This document shows, in pieces, positions 39,401 through 51,182 of a DNA stretch of 64,000 bases (the stretch's first letter is position 1; each line of letters opens with the position of its first letter). The translations under genes were made by a program, and so were the position numbers. The notes below the pieces were generated by a model, which saw nothing but the letters and a program-made list of their open reading frames with translations, was not told the DNA's origin and ran no database searches. The stretch lies in the NCBI RefSeq assembly GCF_014805625.2, contig NW_023998415.1:1384974-1448973 (forward strand), written 5' to 3'. Origin of the DNA: Glossina fuscipes. Lineage: Eukaryota > Arthropoda > Insecta > Diptera > Glossinidae.

Positions 39401-41003
39401 TTGAATCTTTTCGCTTTAATTTCTTCTCCCATTCAGATAGCTATCACTCATAAAAAATGCTAAGCAAATGCTTCCTGGATTTGAATTTTGATTTAAATGA
39501 AATTAACAAAAAAGATGTATCTTGCTTGATTCTTTCGCTATTATCAAATTAAAACCTGATCAGGAGCAGCATATATCCTCTCCTTCCCGCTCGAAGAATG
39601 TAGCGTGCCAAAGTAGTTTTACGTTTGCCATTGGATGATGGCTTTTGCTGCACTTATTTACTGCAATCTTTAATGGTTTTACAAAGTTGCAATCACAATC
39701 GTATAATTCCATTGTCGATTCTTTCAATAATCTTACTTTTGGTAATGCTTTGCTTCATCGTCATCTTGTGCTCCTATCCTCCTTTATGCGTTTTTTTTTT
39801 TTTTTTTGCTTTTGCTTTTTGAATTGTAAAGGCGTTATCCTGTTATAAATTTAATAATGATTTACACAAGATGACATGAAAGACAAGAATATGAAAGTAA
39901 AAAAGTATTGTTAGGTAATTGAAATAAATGGTTATGATATTTTCCTTTTAAACCCTGTTAACATTCTTGTTATTAATGCCTTTGACGTGAACACAAACAG
40001 ACGTAGAGATAGACAGAAAGAAAAGGAATGATAGATAAGAAAAAAGGAGAAGAGAGAGAAAGAGAGTAAGAAAACAAAAAAAAAAAAGAGAAAGGAATAG
40101 AAGGACAAATGAAGAAATGTGTTAATCTTTTTTAAATGTTTGATTTCTTATTTTTTTTTTTTTTTTTGGTTTTTTTGATTTGCTTTTCTTTGCTGGCTTA
40201 ATTCCAAACCGTAGTGTAAAATGTAAATTCTAGGAAATTGCTTCCGTTACATTAAATCCATTGTATGTATGATTTGTGTGATGTTCGGTTTCCCTAACGG
40301 TAAAAATTTGACTTGGCTTGGCTTCGCAAAAAAAGAAAACAAAAAATGAACCCGAAAGGAATGGAGGAGCAAAAGCAAACATATGGGTTAGGGTGAGGGG
40401 GTTGAGAAAGATTTTCATCAAAATAACTCACTAAACGGAACAACGGAAGTGAATTTCGAACAAGAGTATAATTGGTTAACCCTGCAAGTATGCTTTAGTT
40501 TTGTGGCTTAAAACGAAAAAAAAAAAAGAAAGATAAATAAAAGAGAAAACAAAAATATAAATTAAATTCTCTTCCTTCTCATTCTCTTTTTTTTCATATT
40601 TTTTTCTTTTCGTCTGGTAAAGATTATAAATTTTTTGGTTTCATTTATAAACTTATCAAAAATTTACCTTTTCTACCAACTCAACTCAGCGCACAACCGA
40701 ACGATTGTGCAAACATTTGCGGGAACATATGCTCACCTCTATATGTTCGACTATTCACTCATACGTATGTCGTACACGTACGTATGTATGTTTATCTTTT
40801 GTTCAATTATTCAGAAATTCCTTTCTTTTTTGTGTGTTTGGCATTTTCAATGTTTATGTAGTTGGGAGTTTTATTTCGAGGTTACATTGCGGTTGTGTGG
40901 CTGCGTATGCATAGTAGGAAAACCTCTTATCATTTGTGCACCATATTGATGAACTATTTACTGTAAAGCAGTATAAATGTGTGTATGTGTTGCAATAGCG
41001 TCA

Positions 41004-41036
<33 letters not shown>

Positions 41037-42299
41037 GCTTTGTGCAAACACCATTCAACTACATTTCTCATATTATATTTTTATCAAATATATATATGTA
41101 GGTGGGCGCATATATATACAAAGTTTACACAACACATACAATATAAAAGGATTTGTACAATTTGCTGAAAGGATTAAATAGAATATTTGAAAATTTAATT
41201 TATTACGAACCTTGTCGTTTTCATTATCGCTATCGGGAAAAGTTTAAGTTAAAAACAATAGGTAACACCGAGAGCAAAATTTCATATATGACGACCATTT
41301 AAGTACTATACCTTTCTTTGTTCTCGAGCAAGATGGAAAAAACAAAATTGTCTCAAATCTTTCGTATATCGTACGAATATTTTATATAATCATTTTGTAC
41401 GGCTCGATGGCACTTATTAAGTAATTGTGCAAATTAAAGATCGCACCTACATACTCTGCTTTCATATTCATAAAGGCTTGCCTCACAAAGGTAAGCGAAA
41501 GCTTGACTTAAGTTTAGTTTATATTTTATTAAGGAAAATTTTCATTGCTTTGCAAAACTTTGAATCCTGGGAAAGGTCTAAAATTTTGCCGGCATATAAA
41601 ATATTAGTTTTCGCCGGCTAGATACGCTTACAAAAATGAGTGCAATTGTCGTAAGGTGAACACATATTTCCATTATTTATTTTAAATATGAGTTAAAATA
41701 TTTTTAAAATATATTTGCCGATATAGATATAAAACGCACTTAAATTTGATTCATTGAAAAACGTTAACGAGTACAAATATTAACTTTATAGCGATTTCTG
41801 CCAATTCATTCTCCGTAGAAATTATAAAAAAAAAAAAATATATACAAGAAAAACAAAAAAAGCACATTTATCATAAATCCTTAAGGTAAGGTAAATCTCT
41901 AAAGAAAGTTTGCAGAAATACATATATGTCGTCTTCAGAGAAAAATCTTCTTTAAATAGATGGCGATTGAAGGGAAAGATGGAATAAAAATGCCTTGCCA
42001 GTATATTACAAGCAAGACGAGCATAATGTCTAGAGACTTTTAACAGAAAATCAAGCTTATTTACTCAAAGGTGCAGACAGACAAGTAGACAAGACAAGAA
42101 CAGTGCATGTAATAACAGTGAAAACATCGTTACGATGAATGAAAGAATTTATATGTATTTATATTTTTTTTATATTCACCATCACCGCGGAAAGAGAATC
42201 AGTTATATATTCATATTGTCGAAATGTTTGCAACAGAAAACGCTTGAAGGAAGCTTCACCGATTTAGGAAATGACATATGTATGTACACACCTCATTAG
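36401..42299. other. Gene-free tract with many T and A tracts
   Basis: Numerous 10-20 base T or A runs occur (for example near 38.35, 38.97, 39.79, 40.15 and 40.51 kb). The 115-codon minus frame at 38619-38966 is discussed and rejected as a gene. Confidence 0.5.
41007..41036. repeat. CT microsatellite
   Basis: CT units with TTT interruptions. Confidence 0.85.
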
Positions 42300-42620
42300 T
42301 ATCATTTTTTGACACGATGCAGTCATATATGTCTACCGACGTGCCCGTCTGTGCATCCCGTTCGCTAAAATTAAGCTATCAGCTTCAAATTAAATTTGAA
42401 AAGCGGGCAGTTCTCGCTTAAGGTAAATCGGTGAAAGAATGCACCTATAGCATAACATGAACTGAGAATAACTCTGCTTTCAAAAGCAAAAAGATTGAGT
42501 TCTCCGCAAGTATGTATACTAAAAGAGCAAATTATTTACTTGAGTGCTTCTTCCTTCTTTTTTTTAAATAAAGAGTTGCTGGGTATAAGAAATTCGACTA
42601 CAGCCAAATACGATTTTTTT
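42300..42620 (+). repeat. Family B, degenerate copy
   Basis: It contains GTGCCCGTCTGTGCATCCCG, AAATTAAGCTATCAGCTTCA (compare GAAGCTATCGACTTCA in copy 1) and ends in GGGTATAAGAAATTCGACTA followed by CAGCCAAATACGA, the same class of end as the other copies. Confidence 0.5.
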
Positions 42621-43613
42621 TTTTTTGCTTGTTCTTCGTTCTCCTTGCTCTTGAGTTGGCTGCTTAAATGAAAAGTTTAGAAATTTTGCTATGTTATTTG
42701 ATTTAGCAAACAAAGTCGTTTTATCTTTTTACAATATCAACAAGTGTGGTCGTGCCTTTCATGAAATAAGTGCATATATTTATGTACAACGTGTAAAGGC
42801 AATCATTTGAATCATTATTTTTAAATGATTGCGAAAAGTTCGATTTAGATTTAGATAAACTATAGATTTCCATGTGCTTCCACACGTATGTCAACCTTGA
42901 AGGAAAAAAATAAATTTGAATTAGATCTCGAAAAGAATTTTTCAATAGACATCTGTAAACCCCAATTCTAAGGCCTCTTTCTGTGTTCGGACATTTCCGT
43001 TTATGAATTGCTTATAAATTAAATCCGTCACCGTATCTTTCTTGGAAAATGTTTTTTTTTTTTTTTTTATTTACTTAATAAATATTTTAGGCTTTTTAGA
43101 ATTGGTGGAACAAGATGGAAAAAAATTTTTACTTTAAAATATTGCTTTTTTCCCCAAGCCATCAAAATGAATTCCTTTTGGAAAGCTGCAATTTAATATC
43201 TTGCTTGTTAATTTCTAGTTGCTCTTTGGTCCTACTAGATATATGCCTTTAGAAAATATTTGAGTTCATTGAAAAGCATTTCGAAACAAGAATACGTCAG
43301 CTTAAGTACACCAAGACGACTGTTATGTTAAGATATGAGGCTGCCAGCGAGTCAAAAGGTGTCAGTACTTTTGCCAAAAAATTGCAAATTTGGATTCAAG
43401 ATTGCGGACCTTGTTATAAGTTTGCTTAGAAAATTGTATACACTACGTGTGACCAAAAGGTAGGATCGAATTAATTTTTTTTTTTTAAGCTCATTACTTA
43501 TTCCACATGTATTACGTTGCCTTTATTGTAATTCCGCTCAGATTTTATACACTTATGCCACCGTTGTTTCCAATTCTCGAGACTTTAAAGCTCTCTTTGA
43601 TTCAGCGTGTAGC

Positions 43614-43652
43614 TGAGAGAGAGAGAGAGAGATAGAGATAGAGAGAGAGAGA
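43614..43652. repeat. GA microsatellite
   Basis: GAGA tract interrupted by two GATAGA units. Confidence 0.9.
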
Positions 43653-44592
43653 GGTCGAAAGCACAGGGACTTAATGATAATGAAGTATACTGGCGCATTT
43701 ATTTGGTCACGTGTTTTCCTTTTTCGCCTCTTTAGTTTATACCACGTACCAGATTATTACAAATAAAATTAGTTTAAATGCTTCATTTCTTACGATTGAG
43801 TTGGCATCGTTTAAGAAAAAATAATACAAAATGAGAAAAAAATTGTGCAGTTATAACATGAACTAAATACATATACATGCTCTTTAGGTAAAAAGTAAAG
43901 TTTTCCATTTTAAAAATATATGTGATAAATAAATAATATTGTCACTTGTGTTTGACTAGGAAGTAAGACACAGAACACTTAAGTGCAATATGAAAGTGTT
44001 GCTGCTCTGTTTCCAGAGGCGAACACAATAATAACAACAACAAATTGCTCGAGTACATTATATATATAAAATATATATATGAACTATACGCGCATATATA
44101 TACAAACTTTAAGTTTTGCATTAACAATGAATAATTTGGTATTGGTTCAAATGGCTGACAGATATTGTTAAACGTACATTATCCATTGGCAAAGGAGTGC
44201 AAGGAAAATGTTAAAGTCAAAAAAAAAGAAAGAAGGAAAACTAAGTAACCTGTAACAGAGCAAACCTTAACCTGTAACACACCAAACAATATCGGTACAT
44301 TTAATGGTAAGGTAGGAATCCTTTAAGCGCCGTTGAATAAAGTAGCACATGAAAGGCGAGACGAAAGGCGTTTAACAATTAAAGCCAAGTTAAGTTAACG
44401 TTTTCACAGAAACATGAAAATTATGACGGAGATCGGTTTAGAAGTTTGATGTCTTATGGTAATTTATATCGATTGATATTTATGTAGATATATATATACT
44501 TCGTATACATATAAATAAATACATATACGTCTACATATATATATATAAATACGCTGTGTACATATATTCCTTATAGAAATTGATGTATATGG

Positions 44593-44672
44593 GCGTGCGA
44601 ATGTATATATATATATATATGCATATTTCCGCGTGTGTAAGTATATATGTATATGTATATATGTATATGTAT
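44593..44672. repeat. TA/TATG microsatellite
   Basis: Long alternating TA and GTATAT units. The short ORF on the minus strand here is an artefact. Confidence 0.85.
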
Positions 44673-45947
44673 ATTCATGTTAGCACATGAAACATTGGTC
44701 ACAGTTGCTTGCTTTTCCAAACGGCTACCGAAACATTCATTAATTATGAGTGCACGGCCACACATACACATAAACTTCGTTAAAATTTATATTCCTTGTC
44801 TACCAAAAATTCATGTTTAACTTCAGCAGCGTTCAATGTGAGTTGTGTTCATACGATGTGTATGCATTAATAAACATTTCCGTTTCCGTTTTAAAGGGTC
44901 TTTTGTTATCGTTCTTGCTGCTATTATCGCATTATAATTGAAAAGACAAATTAACTCTCCCGCATAGACAACTGCTATGTGGTCATTCCCACGGAAAATG
45001 AACATATGCTTCACTTTTGTCGAGTAGAGATAGCAATGGCTGGGGTGCGTGAAATTTAATAACACAAACAAATTTTATATATATTGTATATGTATGCGTA
45101 TGTATATGTGTGAATGAAAATGTATGTTTTACTTATTTACAATGTTATGGTCTTGGTAAGAAAACATTCGTACACATTTACTTCACTTACGTATCAATTT
45201 CTAGCATTAATTACATTTACGAAAAGTGTCCACTAAATGACAAGAAAGTAATTCCACTAAGCAAAGGAAGCAATCAAAACTACATGCACGATAATTTTGA
45301 ACATGTCTAAGTGTGCATGAGGATGATTGAATAGAGTCTAAATGAAAGAGAAAATATCAAAATTTAACGCGGACTGGTCGAAAAGCTTTGAAGGGATTGG
45401 GGTTGCGATTTCTGATTTAAATGCCATTAAAGCATATCAGTTTTGAAGCGTATTATAACTGATGATGAAGAATGCATTGTGTTGTGCCAATGCCAATCGG
45501 AAAATATCATGAACCTGATCTGATATTACACTTTAGAAATTTCATGTTTTGTACCTGATAAGACAAGAGAGGTATAGTCTACTATACGATTAATTCTGTT
45601 TAGCTAGCTATCTTAATATGCCTAGGCAATGGAAAGTCGGTAGGAAACTAGGAAAAGAAACGATTTTATATGTAGTTGATCGTGGACATCATTAATGATA
45701 AAAGTTTTTGCTACAGTGAACGAAATTGTACATAATCTGGCTTATTGACTGCATAGCCTGACACTCGTTGTTCTTAATGCCGTAGAATCACTCAAGATTT
45801 CTATGTAAGAAAGAAAATGTGAAACTTTTATCGATGTGGTAGAAAGTCATTAAATAGCCTTTTGCGTAGACATCTTATAAAGTTGCCGATGATATGTCAC
45901 TGAACCAAAAAAGTAAAAAAATTAAAAAAATTATATCTAGTAAAGTT

Positions 45948-46025
45948 ATCGCAAATCGTGCGTTACTTGAAAATAGAACGTGTTTAAGTTATTAAAATTT
46001 GTTAAATAAAAAATTAGTATAAATA
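45948..46025 (+). promoter_or_regulatory. Gene 1 promoter: shared upstream motif and TATA box
   Basis: TATAAATA lies at 46018-46025, 79-86 bp before the ATG. The element ATCGCAAATCGTG is at 45948-45960, 57 bp upstream of the TATA box. It differs from the gene 2 copy at one base and is in the same orientation. The transcription start is expected about 30 bp after the TATA box; this is inferred. Confidence 0.75.
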
Positions 46026-46103
46026 CTCAAGACTTTCAAGTCAAAGGTATGAGTTCTTACAAGTTGTTTGTAAACGGCAAGTAGAAAACTAGAAAAATAC
46101 AAT

Positions 46104-46724
46104 ATGAAATTCTTCGCTTTGTTTGTGGTAGCCCTTTTGGCTGTTAACGTAAGTAATCCTTGTGCAATTTTTACGGTAAAATTGAAAAAATTGATTTTGT
46201 TGTCTTCCCTTTAGGCTTCTGCTTACAGCACCCATACCCGTTATGTTCGTGACATTAACACCGAGAAAACTGAAATCTTCAAGGCTTATGATGTCAATGC
46301 TTTCTACGCTGCTTTCGAACATTTCATGGAAGGTTTAAGAATTGTATGCCCTGAACCCGTTTACAACTTCTTCCAAAAGGTCTACGAAACTTGCAAGAGA
46401 ATCGGCGAATTGGTCCCATCTGAGTTGCCTACTTCTTTCTACAATGTCTACGCTCACTTCCCCACTTACAAGCAATTTTTCCCCGAAGAATTCATCAACG
46501 CCGTTGAACATCTTTTCCGTACCATCAAGGATGTCGTTGTCCCTCCTCAAATCTGGGCTTTCGTGAACGCCACCTGGGAAAACTTCCCCAAAATCACCGA
46601 TTACATTAAGCCCGAATTGTTCAACAGCATCGGCGCCCATTTGCAAAAAGTTCCTTTCGTTAGAGAATATTTGAAAAATACTTACATGGTCTTGGAACAA
46701 TTGTTGCAACACTCTCGTCCTTAA
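46104..46724 (+). CDS. Secreted helical family protein 1 (probable tsetse milk gland protein, mgp2-10 type)
   Basis: Two exons, 46104-46148 and 46215-46724, are joined across a 66-nt phase-0 intron (GTAAGT donor, TTTAG acceptor), giving 184 aa. Residues 1-18 form a signal peptide (MKFFALFVVALLAVN, then ASA), with likely cleavage before Tyr19, so the product is secreted. The mature part is rich in Phe, Tyr, Trp and Pro and looks mostly amphipathic-helical. It has repeated PE-x-F blocks (FFPEEF, KPELF) and the family C-terminus (KVPFVREYLK...VLEQLL). It has two cysteines (60 and 75), absent from genes 2 and 3, and one N-glycosylation sequon at Asn133 (NAT). The start is set by position against the other three genes and by a TATA box 86 bp upstream. 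No enzyme motif is visible. The milk-protein role (amino-acid source and milk homeostasis for the larva) is inferred from known family architecture and clustering, not demonstrated here. Confidence 0.92.
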
Positions 46725-46777
46725 ACATTTAACACCTAAAGGATTTAACGCCAACATGAAATTAACTGAACTGATTA

Positions 46778-46783
46778 AATAAA
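46778..46783 (+). terminator. Gene 1 polyadenylation signal
   Basis: AATAAA lies 54 bases after the stop codon, just before an A-rich stretch. Confidence 0.7.
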
Positions 46784-47753
46784 AACAAAAAAAAAAAATT
46801 ATTGGTTTAATTATAAAAAGTGCGATTTTTCTTAACAGCTAATATTGTTTAAAGAAGTAATTATTTTTTTTATGTTATTAGTTAGCAGGGTTCGCTGAGC
46901 TTGCATTAAAAGTGCAAGGATTTGCAGCATAAAAGAATTTTAATTTCATCGAATACTTTTGAGTTTTATATATTGATTGCTTCATCGTAGCCACCATTTG
47001 GTGCAGAATATCGTAGATCAAAGCTCGCGAAAATGGTTTGTTTAAAACGGTTCTGATTTCTTCCACTCATTTATTCCTGAGCGCTTTGGTATTTAGTAGG
47101 AAACTTGAATAATTTTTTTCGCAACACCAACTTCCCTGCAATAATATATGCCATCAAATTTTCAATTGTATCAATTGGTAGTGACTGCTGCAGATTGTTG
47201 TTGTGGGATATTCAATAATGTCTTTAAAGCACTATCTCGCATCGAATATGAATATGAATATTGAAAGGATAATTGCAATAGCAACTTAATTATGCTTTGG
47301 TAGGAAATGCATGATTACCGGTCTCTGCTTCAATTGTCTCCGTTATCATATTATAAATGGATTCCTTTCTAAGTTCAGAACATTATATTCCCTAGTTAGA
47401 GAGTATTGAGACGAGATATAAATTTGCATGATTTAGTTATCGTTACAATCATTGAATACATAACTGTGTGAACATTGATCGAAATTTTGTTTGTATGCAT
47501 GTGCAAAAAATTCAAGGCATGCATACTTTGTATCTATTACATTTGCACGTGCTGCTGCATGCCGCATTAACCTGAGGAAAGTTTTCAAACTAAATTCTCG
47601 AGTTTAAACAGAGTGCATAACTAAGCTGATTTCTTTTGCCGGAAACTTGTTTTCTAAAATGTTAAATGGATTTTCTTTTATTGATTTCCTTGCCAAGAGC
47701 CAATTATTGGCTCTTCTAGATAAACTAGATGAAAAACCGGGAAAAACGGCAAA

Positions 47754-47774
47754 AGAAGAAGAAGAAGAAGAATA
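47754..47774. repeat. AGA microsatellite
   Basis: Seven AGA units in the spacer between genes 1 and 2. Confidence 0.85.
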
Positions 47775-48594
47775 AGACTTACTTTCCCAATAGAACAATG
47801 GATTCCTTCCTAATGAACGATAAGATATTTGTGAATTTTTCGATTAGTTCCAACTTATCCACTAAATTTGAATATGTTCAATTTCGCACATTCGAACCTG
47901 CAAAGAACCTATTGATCGCAAAGTAGTTTTATTTGTGTTCAATGAATAATTCCTATTTACTGCAGTTAAGCAGGATTATTCGCTCAACGCACCAAGGGTG
48001 AATAAGAAACGAATAAATCTCAAAGAAATTTTCTCCAAACCTTTTCCTTGCACTAAAGGAGAGTACAAACTTTCGTCGTACCGCTTGAAGCCAGAAATGT
48101 AGAACGAATACACGCACGAGCGCAGGTTCATTTGATCGATCGTGTGCTTATTTTTCTCCCCATGAATTTCCTAAAGTTGGTACATTTAATAAATAAAGTC
48201 TCGATCTTTAGAAACAGACTTTCACTGCATTTTTGCCAATTTAATATGAAAGTGACCTAACTCTTTACAATAAACTAGATTTTATATAAGCTGAAAGGTA
48301 ATCAAACCTGCAGCAAACAGCCAACATCTGGCATAGAGACACACAGGATCTGGATCCTGGCTAGGAATCAACCACAAGCTTGACAAACAATTATGCCGAA
48401 CATATTTGATTAAGTTTACGAATCATGCGAAGCTTTGAGGATTAAAAGCTAATTTAGATACGATGTTGGAGCAAACACATATTTAAACGATGGTATTCAA
48501 AGATTCCTTCACTGGGATAAAAAGTGATTGTTTTTAGTAAGGGCTACAACTTAACTGTACCATTGAATTTAATTAAGGTTGAACATTAAGGATA

Positions 48595-49442
48595 AACCTG
48601 GGATTCTCTAGCAAATGTAAGGGTAAAGGAAGCAATCCATCTTCATAAGATGGCGAAAAGACTAATAGATCATATTCCAAAATCCCAAGGACGAAAAGCA
48701 ACAATTGCTTTTAAAGCGAGCTAAATTTAAGTATTAATCTCAACAAATTCATGCATGACCTTTTTTTGTGCTACGTATGAATCGTTAAGCTTAACCTCGG
48801 TGCAAAAAAGCCGAAAGCCAATCTGCCTGTATTTGTAGAGAAGTCAATCTGCAACATGAAACGTTGTCCTTGATTGAATAAAGTCGCTAGATCAGTCAAC
48901 AATTCTACATTTTCCATTAAATACTAAAAGAGTTCCTGCTTGAGAATGACGCAATTTTCGCAATTTATTGGGATTTAATTTAATAAAATTTAATAAGGAT
49001 CATGTCACCAAATTATCTAGATTAGATTGAAGGAGATAAGAACGAGAAACTTCCGGGTGAAGAAAGAGAACAGTTTAATATCAGCAACATGCATTAAGGT
49101 CTAGGCTGATTTGGTCACTGATGGGAGATCATTGATGTGCAGGGGAAATATCAAGGGCCTTGAGGGACGCTTGATGAAGGTGGGAGCTTCATCAGAGTTC
49201 CTGAAGCTGAAGGCAACTCTGAATAATCTATTATGAAGATAAAAGCTTATCCATTTTAATAAGTATGAAGGGGAACTGAAACGATGAAGTTTAAAAACCA
49301 GTAACATCTGGATGCTTTGGTCTAAAGCTTTAATAAACTTTGGAAATATGACATTAATTTGGGAGGCAGTGGGGAATGCCTTGAAAACATGGCAAGCAAA
49401 TTCTAATAGATTCCTTACAGTTGATCTTTGTTTTCTACAAGA
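48595..49442 (-). mobile_element. LINE (jockey-like) reverse transcriptase fragment
   Basis: Read on the minus strand from 49442, the frame gives RSTVRNLLEFACHVF, INVIFPKFIKALDQ (the reverse-transcriptase block with the first catalytic Asp), FKLHRFSSPSYLLKWISFYL and LHINDLPSV. Further on, with frameshifts, comes a decayed thumb/C-terminal part around 48740-48600 (LLLFVLGILEYDL...PSYEDGLLPL). This resembles the same C-terminal block in the LINE at 60.2-61.05 kb. No intact catalytic YADD is seen. It is a dead, 5'-truncated copy in the gene 1 to gene 2 spacer. Confidence 0.75.
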
Positions 49443-50361
49443 AATAAAATACCTCCGATTAGCACATACCGTTGATAGATTTGCTGCATTCGTCGTTACG
49501 GTCGAGAATATTAATTATGCACAAGTACCTGTACCAGTATCCGATGAATATCGTTTTTGGGAGGAATTTTTCAATCGACTTGACATTGTGTTGGATTGAA
49601 AATTGTAATTTCATATTTCGAAAATTCGGGAAGACCTCTTTTGTTTTTCCGCTAGCGCAAGTTTCTTGTGCAAAGGGTAAAGTGTAGTACATTAAAAAAA
49701 ACTACAATTTGTATTGATACTTTAAGTAAGCTATCATCTGACTATCAGGATCAGTAAGGCAGAAGGAAAGTAACGCAAACTCACAAAACTTATTTGCAGC
49801 AATAAGAGATAATGCTGGAATAAGTCCAAGGGGCATATAGAGGGAATAATTTATAAACTTCATGGCATAGATTTTCTGATCGAACATGTCCCTCGTCCTG
49901 GCCAGCCAGTTAGTGCGGATGACAATTACAGCCACGCGCTGTACATGACCGTTACAACCATTTCAAGATATTTCACACATGGATTTGATTCTCTTGAACA
50001 TGTACAGACCCAATTGTGAAAATTGGAACTTTTCGTTATACGCAATTTAGAATTTCACGGAAAATGAAGAATATAGCTTATCCTGTCCCTTAATTTGGAT
50101 ATCCAGGCGTCTAGATATTGATATACCATGAGGGAGTTGTTGTCACCATTGAAAATTCATATCAGAAATAGGATTAGTTTTGAACTGTGAAATAGTTCAA
50201 TGACCTCATAATTGGAATAAGTAGTTTTTGGGTAAATCCGAGATACAAAATCTCTCGAAACAACCAAGTCATGAAATAACAATAAAAGAAGGTCATAAAC
50301 GAAGAAAAAATATAGTAAATATAAAATTGCAGTTTGTTTTTCTTTTATCTTATTTGCATGT

Positions 50362-50442
50362 ATCGAAAATCGTGGCGTTCTTTTTTTCTTTGTTAAATTT
50401 GGAATTTATGAAAAATGGTAAAAAAAACCTTCACTATAAATA
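50362..50442 (+). promoter_or_regulatory. Gene 2 promoter: shared upstream motif and TATA box
   Basis: TATAAATA is at 50435-50442, 68 bp before the ATG. ATCGAAAATCGTG is at 50362-50374, 60 bp upstream of the TATA box. The core GAAAATCGTG is identical to the reverse complement of the element at genes 3 and 4. Confidence 0.75.
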
Positions 50443-50502
50443 CCGTAGCAATTTGTTTAAGCTTCACAAGTTTTCGAACGTTCGTTGAAAGCAGTACTAA
50501 AA

Positions 50503-51099
50503 ATGAAATTCTTCGCTTTGTTGGTAGTCGCCCTTTTGGCCGCAACTGTAAGTACAAACGTTTAATTTTGAGTTTTAATTTTTAATTTTAATTAAACACT
50601 TTAGGTTTCTGCTTCCGGCACCAGACCTCCTCATGTGCACAATGCCATCACCGGTGGAGGCGCTTATTATCATTTTTGGGCCGGCGTTGAGGGTTTAATG
50701 CACGCCCTTGAGGAAGTCATCCCTGAACCTTGGTATCATTTCATCCATGAAATCTATCAATACATGCAAACTGTCTACGAAATGATTCCCAATGATTTGA
50801 CTAACGCCTTCAACAACGTTTGGAACACTTGGCCCAGCTACAAACAATTCTTTACTCCTGAATTTGTTAATGCCGCCGAGGAGCTCTTCCATACCATGTG
50901 GAGCACCTTCTTCCCTCATGAATTCTACACTGTTCTTGAAAACATTTACGAGCGTTTCCCTAAAGTTACCGATTTATTGCCCAAGGAATTCTTAACCACC
51001 TTAAGCAAATATTTGGAACATGTACCCCTTATAAGAGAACCCATGAAACAATGGATGTTGGTTATGGAACAATTGATGCCTCATACTCACCATCATTAA
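50503..51099 (+). CDS. Secreted helical family protein 2 (probable tsetse milk gland protein, mgp2-10 type)
   Basis: Exons 50503-50547 and 50605-51099 flank a 57-nt phase-0 intron, the shortest of the four, and encode 179 aa. Exon 1 encodes MKFFALLVVALLAAT, and the signal peptide continues with VSA at the start of exon 2, so cleavage is expected after residue 18. The mature protein has no cysteine. It contains the family blocks SYKQFFTPEFVNA (near-identical to TYKQFFPEEFINA in protein 1), FPKVTDLLPKEF, and a C-terminus YLEHVPLIRE...MKQWMLVMEQLMPH ending in a His-rich tail (HTHHH). The gene lies 3.8 kb downstream of gene 1 on the same strand with its own TATA box, so it is not part of a shared transcript. 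It is the closest visible relative of gene 1 in the central region. Function is assigned only through the family. Confidence 0.92.
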
Positions 51100-51176
51100 A
51101 TCATGTTTTAAAGTAGAACAAAGGAAGAAAAATTTTTTGTAAAGACATGCAATGAAACATACATAAAAAGCATAAA

Positions 51177-51182
51177 AATAAA
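51177..51182 (+). terminator. Gene 2 polyadenylation signal
   Basis: AATAAA lies about 78 bases after the stop codon at 51097-51099. Confidence 0.65.

Larger units (their letters stand above)
42621..45947. other. Gene-free tract upstream of the gene cluster
   Basis: It contains GA and TA/TATG microsatellites and AT-rich unique sequence. No exon with the conserved MKF signal-peptide pattern was found here, so gene 1 is the first visible cluster member on this side. Confidence 0.5.

Noticed and set aside
46335..46757. 140-codon minus-strand ORF opposite gene 1 exon 2
   Set aside because: It is an antisense shadow produced by the codon bias of gene 1, with no promoter or splice context. The same happens opposite gene 4 (62321-62860, +) and gene 3 (55794-56012, -).
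49312..49599. 95-codon plus-strand ORF between genes 1 and 2, considered as a decayed family member
   Set aside because: The opposite strand encodes LINE reverse-transcriptase motifs over the same bases, so this frame is its shadow. It also lacks the family blocks.
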